Of a stretch of 64,000 bases of DNA, positions 59,976 to 64,000 are shown in pieces. A program made the translations under genes and the position numbers. This DNA is from an uncultured Bacteroidales bacterium (lineage in GTDB: Bacteria; Bacteroidota; Bacteroidia; Bacteroidales; UBA932). How positions within the stretch are numbered: the stretch's first letter is position 1; the number at the start of each line of letters is the position of its first letter. The notes under the pieces are model-generated. The model worked only from the letters and a program-made list of their open reading frames with translations. It was not told the origin of the DNA and searched no databases. Location: NCBI GenBank assembly GCA_944325435.1, contig CALVAC010000011.1, forward strand, positions 40,613 through 104,612. Direction: 5' to 3'.

Positions 59976-62501
59976 ATGAAAACAATGAACAAGACCATAA
60001 TATGTGCGGCAGCCGCCATTGCTCTGGCGGGCTGCGCCAAGGAGATGGAGATGCCTGCGGACCAGGAGCTCAGGAAAATGAGCTTCACCGGTGTCGTGGA
60101 TGACAACATCGGGACGAAGACGGCTCTTACATCTGACTACAATGTCATCTGGACATCCGGGGACCAGATATCGGTATTCGCGGATGGGAACAACAGCCAG
60201 TTCACGGCTTCCAATATCAGGGCATCTGAAAGCGGACTTGAAGATGGAGTGGCTACTTTCGAAGGAATGGCCACAGCCGCTGATGTCTACTACGGAGTGT
60301 ATCCGTACAATGAAAGTGCGACAATATCAGAGACTATAGTATCAACTGTCCTTCCTACTGACCAGACTGCAGTCGCAGGCTCGTTTGCCGTAGGTTCCAA
60401 CATATCGGTTGCCAAGGCAGCCGAGGAAGATGTGCTCCAGTTCCGCAATGCCGGTGCGATTGTAGGTCTGACGGTCAAAGGAGAAGGAATCTCTGCAGTC
60501 AGGCTCCAGTCTGCAGATGGAACGGCGGCAATGTCAGGTGCAGTCACTGTGGATGTAAGCGGCGACACTCCTGTAATGGCTATGGCATCAGGTGCAGTGA
60601 ATCATGTCCGTCTCGTTGCAGAACAGCCGTCAGATGACAATCCGGATGCGACAGGTACTCTCGCTTCCGGGTCGACATACTATTTCGTGGTGGCTCCGGG
60701 CGAGTACAGCGGACTCCAGCTTGTGTTCGAGAATGCAGGGCTTGATGCGACATACACCACGACCACTTCCGAAACCGTTACGGTGGAGCGTAACGGCAAC
60801 AAGAACCTCGGAGAGTTCACAGTTGAAGAAAGTGACTGGATTGTCAACACATACGCCGATTATGAATTTAACGGCAAGACTGATGTCGATGAGTTCATTG
60901 CCACTGTCCCTGAAGGGGAGAAGATGGAGCTCCGCAACCTTACTGTGACGGGACACGATGTCGACGATGCTGTGCTTGCTTCTCTTGCGTCCAAGATTTC
61001 TGCTGTCCGAGGCACATTGACATTTGATGGAATAGGGTCAGAAAATACGGATGGCTGGATAAATACTAATCAATTTATCAGTTCAGTTGACTGCCAGGGA
61101 AGCATCATATTCCGGAATATATCCAATACAATCAATCCTAACGGATTCACAGGATATACAAAAATCAATGGTGACTTCATAATTGATAATTGTCCTAACT
61201 TTGCGATAGCAGACTGGGTTCACGATCTGGAAAATATTTCAGAAGTGGTTGGAGACTTTGTAATTAATTCGGGCAAAAAGCTTGCTGGTTCAGTGTTCAA
61301 CGGTCTTCGTAAGGTAGGTGGAAACTTTGAGCTTTCCAATATTACGGAAGTATGGTCGTTGAAGAACGGAATGCAGCTTGAGCAGATAGGTGGTGACCTT
61401 ATAATCAAGGATAATGAATCACTCTGGAGTCTGCACGGATTCGAAAAACTTATCCATGTCGGAGGAAATGTTGTCATTACCGGTAACAATCCTAAGCTGC
61501 CTGAAGCATCCGGTGTAGTGGATGGAGATGACTGCATCGGTCTCTGCCTGATCAAGGATCTCCTCAATATGGGAGCCATCAGCGCGGATGCGGCCATCAC
61601 TCTCACCACCGGAGAGGATGATCACACTGTCGATATTGGAACTCTCCAGTCCTGCAATCCGGACATAACCGCCAAGAGCTATGTAATTAATGGTGAAGCT
61701 GCTCTCAGGGCGTTTATAGATGGCGTAGGAACTGAGAAAGAGACTGTCTATGATTTGACGATTACCGGAACAGATTTTATGGAAGGGACATTAAGAGATA
61801 TTGAATTAAGGGTTGGAGCAATCGAAGGGACTCTGACTTTCACGGATCTGAATACGGCTGACGGGGCTTGGTTCAGTACGGATGAGTGTCTTGAACAGAT
61901 TGATTTGAAAGGAAGCATTGTATTCCGAAATATCGCATGTCCTATAAATCCAAACGGGACAAAGACATGGACGACTATATCTGGAGATATCATTATCGAA
62001 AATTGTCCGGAATTCCCTACAGGAGAGGGGTGGAGACCTTTTGAAAGTGTTACGGAAGTAGGCGGAGATGTTATTGTAACAGGTCCGGTTAAGCGTTTCG
62101 GAGCAGACTTCCTGGCAAATGTGAAGAAAATAGGAGGAGATTTCCATATTGAAGGAATCAATGAAAGCTTCTGGGAATATAAGAGTGAGACTTTGACTGA
62201 AATTGGAGGTGATCTTGTAATTAAAGATTGTGCGGTATTCTGCAATGGAGGAGCAGCATTCTATGGATTCAGTCATCTGACCCGTCTTGGCGGAGATGTG
62301 ATTATTGACATTCCTACTTATTCATTGCCGAGGAATGATTATTCTCCGAGCCTTGTCGGTATCTGTATCTTCAATTACTACAAGGAGAACGGAATAATGT
62401 CAGAGGATGCTACAATCAGTATTATCGATGGCAGCAGTAATGGAGAGCCGATTGATATGACAACTGTAGGCTCTTGCGGCGGGCCGTTCCCGGAGCAGTA
62501 G
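59976..62501 (+). CDS. Fimbrillin-like lipoprotein with L-domain-like repeats (second)
   Basis: The 841-residue paralog of the preceding protein has lipobox ALAGC (Cys20). The fimbrillin-like part shows TKTALTSDYNVIWTSGDQISVF, YYGVYPYNES and TYYFVVAPGEYSGLQLVF. Two L-domain-like blocks follow: one with INPNGFTGYTKINGDFIIDNCPNF and IGGDLIIKDNESLWSLHGFEKL, the second with INPNGTKTWTTISGDIIIENCPEF and IGGDLVIKDC. The same INPNG-GD-II-NCP pattern occurs in the second block of the first protein, so the block was copied several times. DNA from about 60840 to 62300 is visibly richer in A and T than the first third of the gene. A surface glycan-binding role is the best guess. Confidence 0.75.
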   Translation: MKTMNKTIICAAAAIALAGCAKEMEMPADQELRKMSFTGVVDDNIGTKTALTSDYNVIWTSGDQISVFADGNNSQFTASNIRASESGLEDGVATFEGMATAADVYYGVYPYNESATISETIVSTVLPTDQTAVAGSFAVGSNISVAKAAEEDVLQFRNAGAIVGLTVKGEGISAVRLQSADGTAAMSGAVTVDVSGDTPVMAMASGAVNHVRLVAEQPSDDNPDATGTLASGSTYYFVVAPGEYSGLQLVFENAGLDATYTTTTSETVTVERNGNKNLGEFTVEESDWIVNTYADYEFNGKTDVDEFIATVPEGEKMELRNLTVTGHDVDDAVLASLASKISAVRGTLTFDGIGSENTDGWINTNQFISSVDCQGSIIFRNISNTINPNGFTGYTKINGDFIIDNCPNFAIADWVHDLENISEVVGDFVINSGKKLAGSVFNGLRKVGGNFELSNITEVWSLKNGMQLEQIGGDLIIKDNESLWSLHGFEKLIHVGGNVVITGNNPKLPEASGVVDGDDCIGLCLIKDLLNMGAISADAAITLTTGEDDHTVDIGTLQSCNPDITAKSYVINGEAALRAFIDGVGTEKETVYDLTITGTDFMEGTLRDIELRVGAIEGTLTFTDLNTADGAWFSTDECLEQIDLKGSIVFRNIACPINPNGTKTWTTISGDIIIENCPEFPTGEGWRPFESVTEVGGDVIVTGPVKRFGADFLANVKKIGGDFHIEGINESFWEYKSETLTEIGGDLVIKDCAVFCNGGAAFYGFSHLTRLGGDVIIDIPTYSLPRNDYSPSLVGICIFNYYKENGIMSEDATISIIDGSSNGEPIDMTTVGSCGGPFPEQ

Positions 62502-62508
62502 TCAGTCA

Positions 62509-63654
62509 ATGGCGGATTTTTCTATGCGTGAAATATTTTCACTTGTATTTATGATCTTTTTCCTGTCCTCCCTTTCCTGTGGAGGGCAGGAAAAAGTTTC
62601 TTATTTAGACTTCCCTGACGGGCTTTCCTGGGATTTCGGGAGGGCGAGGGAAGAGGGCGGTGAGCTTGTCCACACATACAGGTTTACCAACACTGGCAAA
62701 GACACTGTAACCATTGCGAATATCAATGTGTTCTGTAAGTGTACACGCGCTGTGGCATCAGCAAGGACTTTCCCTCCGGGCGAGTCAGGCGAGATCAGGG
62801 TCAGTTTCAGCCCGTATGGCTATCCTGGCAAGATCACCAAGAGCGTCAGGGTAACGCTCGCTCCGAAGTCGGATTTTCTTCTGACATTCACTGCGGATAT
62901 CATTCCCCGCCAGAAGCCAGTGGAGGAGGAGTATCCTGTTCTGCTCCGGTCATCCGGACTGCGTTTCGACAAGACATCGTTCAACTTTTCTTGGATGACG
63001 GCAGGACAGTCCAAGAGTATGATATTGAAGTGTACGAACACATCTTCTGTCCCACGTTCTATAGAAGTTGCGGACAGGCACGGAAGCGGTCTTCTGGATA
63101 TATGGTGCCCTGGAGTCATCCGTCCCGGAGAAAAGGCGGAGCTTGTCCTTACCTACAGGCCTGATTCCACACTGGCGGATGTCGGGTTCCAGAGGGACAC
63201 TTTCTCCCTTGCGGTAGCCGGGCAGTTCGAGTCCATTCCTGTAGATGCCCAGGTAGCCGTGGTGGAGGTCTTCCCCGGGCAGGACAAGGATGTCCCCGTT
63301 CCGGGATTGAGCATAAGCAATTCCTATCTCAATCTGCATGATATCCCGGCCGGTTCTCCAGACAGGACCCTTCCGTATACCGTGAGAAATATAGGCAAGG
63401 CTCCTCTGACAATCAGGGATGTGGACTGTCCTGATGGCATTACCTGCTCTTTAAGACAGGGAACGGTGGTGGAGCCGGGATGTACCGTGCAATTTGTTCT
63501 TACCGTCCGTTTTTCGGCTTTCCCGGAGGGAAAATTCTTCGAGACAGTCCGCGTGCTCTCCAATGACCCAGTCCGGCCAGTCAAGTCGCTTCTCCTGACG
63601 GCAAAGATTGCCGCCCGGCCCCAAGTCCAGTCCTCTTCTGCGGAAAAACCATGA
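62509..63654 (+). CDS. DUF1573-type lipoprotein
   Basis: The 381-residue protein has a hydrophobic signal and lipobox (FLSSLSC); the ATG at 62524 (MREIFSLVFMIFF) would remove five residues. Three immunoglobulin-like units follow, two of them with DUF1573-type text: WDFGRAREEGGELVHTYRFTNTGKDTVTIANINVFCKCTRAV with CxC, and LPYTVRNIGKAPLTIRDVDCPDGITC. DUF1573 proteins of Bacteroidetes are periplasmic or surface proteins of unknown function. It starts seven bases after the second fimbrillin-like gene, so it belongs to the same transcript, but a role in glycan use is not established. The inverted repeat at 63676-63731 follows. Confidence 0.8.
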   Translation: MADFSMREIFSLVFMIFFLSSLSCGGQEKVSYLDFPDGLSWDFGRAREEGGELVHTYRFTNTGKDTVTIANINVFCKCTRAVASARTFPPGESGEIRVSFSPYGYPGKITKSVRVTLAPKSDFLLTFTADIIPRQKPVEEEYPVLLRSSGLRFDKTSFNFSWMTAGQSKSMILKCTNTSSVPRSIEVADRHGSGLLDIWCPGVIRPGEKAELVLTYRPDSTLADVGFQRDTFSLAVAGQFESIPVDAQVAVVEVFPGQDKDVPVPGLSISNSYLNLHDIPAGSPDRTLPYTVRNIGKAPLTIRDVDCPDGITCSLRQGTVVEPGCTVQFVLTVRFSAFPEGKFFETVRVLSNDPVRPVKSLLLTAKIAARPQVQSSSAEKP

Positions 63655-63675
63655 ATTTCAGTGAAATTTTAATGT

Positions 63676-63731
63676 TTATCCGCAAAAATACCCCTGTCAG
63701 TTGTCAGATTATGGGACATTTTTGCGGATAA
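63676..63731. terminator. 14-base perfect inverted repeat at the end of the polysaccharide locus
   Basis: TTATCCGCAAAAAT (63676-63689) matches ATTTTTGCGGATAA (63718-63731) around a 28-base loop that contains GTCAG twice. It sits between the convergent DUF1573 gene and the nuclease-like gene. It could act as a bidirectional terminator, with T tracts inside the stem, but the long loop is unusual for one. Confidence 0.45.
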
Positions 63732-63763
63732 CCGGTATTGTCAAGTCAGAATTGCCGGATCTT

Positions 63764-64000
63764 TCAGAGTTTCCTGATCTCGTCCTCCGGAAGTCCTGTC
63801 AGTTCGGATATCAGGGTCATCCCGAGTCCTTTCTCCTTCATGGCACGGGCCACTTCCGTTTTTCCCTCGGTGAGCCCTTCGGCCTTGCCCTTTGCTTCGC
63901 CCTCGGCGAGTCCCTCGGCAAGCCCTTCGGCCTTGCCCTTTGCTTCGCCTTCAGCCCGGTAGGTGTTAAGGATATTCGTATAGTCGCGCTCTGTCATCAT
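63764..64000 (-). CDS. C-terminal end of an Rpn-family/PD-(D/E)XK transposase-like nuclease (cut by window end)
   Basis: The frame runs leftward and is open to the right edge, so only the last 78 residues or so are seen. They contain AEGEAKGKAEGLAEGLAEGEAKGKAEGLTEGK, then VARAMKEKGLGMTLISELTGLPEDEIRKL. This acidic-basic repeat followed by a helix ending in LTGLPEDEI is the usual C-terminus of Rpn recombination-promoting nucleases and related PD-(D/E)XK transposase-like proteins, which are abundant in Bacteroidales. The catalytic domain and true start lie beyond the window; the ATG at 64000 should not be read as the start. The family call rests on the tail only. Confidence 0.6.
   Translation of the reverse strand: MMTERDYTNILNTYRAEGEAKGKAEGLAEGLAEGEAKGKAEGLTEGKTEVARAMKEKGLGMTLISELTGLPEDEIRKL
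63873..63949. repeat. 29-base direct repeat in the nuclease-like gene tail
   Basis: The same 29 bases occur at 63873-63901 and 63921-63949, a period of 48 bases (16 codons), with no mismatch. They encode the repeated GEAKGKAEGL segment. Slippage between copies would change the length of the linker without shifting the frame. Confidence 0.85.

Noticed and set aside
63873..63949. Possible CRISPR-like repeat
   Set aside because: There are only two copies, inside a coding frame and with a codon-multiple period; no spacer array is seen.

Overview
The window looks like chromosome from a member of the order Bacteroidales. The support is two SusC/SusD pairs, DUF4249, DUF1735, DUF5106 and DUF1573 family proteins, many lipoproteins with short lipoboxes, promoters with the Bacteroidetes -7 element TAnnTTTG, and few Shine-Dalgarno sites. 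Base composition looks near balanced, and AGG (Arg) and ATA (Ile) codons are used heavily, unlike typical Bacteroides. I cannot name the genus from sequence alone.

Region 1 (1-35.1 kb) is mostly core genome. It holds the end of hflX, a TonB-dependent receptor with a DUF4249 lipoprotein, an orphan lipoprotein with a long leader, and a leftward ruvB-sdhA/frdA-sdhB/frdB run without a cytochrome b gene. Rightward from ruvB come mfd, coaX, an outer-membrane barrel, a TPR protein, lptC and a PpiD-type foldase, which is an envelope biogenesis cluster closed by a bidirectional terminator. Then follow ychF (leftward), a secreted endonuclease/exonuclease/phosphatase, galK behind a good promoter and a foldable leader, a CpXC protein, a YeiH-type transporter, and a large protein combining an HExxH metallopeptidase-like domain, a propeller and an outer-membrane barrel. 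A rightward run Na/Pi cotransporter, DUF5106 thioredoxin-like lipoprotein, galM, thyA, folA and an NSS-family transporter closes the core part.

Region 2 (35.1-63.7 kb) is a polysaccharide utilization locus of about 27 kb, all on the + strand with very short gaps. It starts behind a TAnnTTTG promoter preceded by TTAAGT direct repeats spaced 22, 11 and 11 bp. Order: susC, susD, a second susC without the usual N-terminal domain, susD, DUF1735 lipoprotein, two tandem paralogous lipoproteins that look like clan GH-A glycosidases but that I cannot assign to a family, a GH2 beta-galactosidase-like enzyme with a ricin-like N-terminal domain, a GH92 alpha-mannosidase-like lipoprotein, a GH92-GH16 chimera, two paralogous lipoproteins pairing a fimbrillin-like N-terminus with repeated L-domain-like beta-helices, and a DUF1573 lipoprotein. 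The SusCD complexes would import oligosaccharides released by the lipid-anchored and secreted hydrolases. GH92 plus GH16 plus GH2 suggests a mannose-containing glycoconjugate also carrying beta-linked glucan or galactan, for example fungal wall or a complex glycan. That substrate is inference. No regulator gene lies in the window.

Region 3 (63.7-64.0 kb) has a 14-bp perfect inverted repeat and the C-terminal end of a leftward gene with EAKGKAEG repeats, typical of the tail of Rpn/PD-(D/E)XK transposase-like nucleases, cut by the window edge.

The strongest candidates for something undescribed are the GH92-GH16 chimera, the tandem GH-A-like lipoproteins, the fimbrillin/L-domain lipoprotein pair, and the HExxH-propeller-barrel protein.
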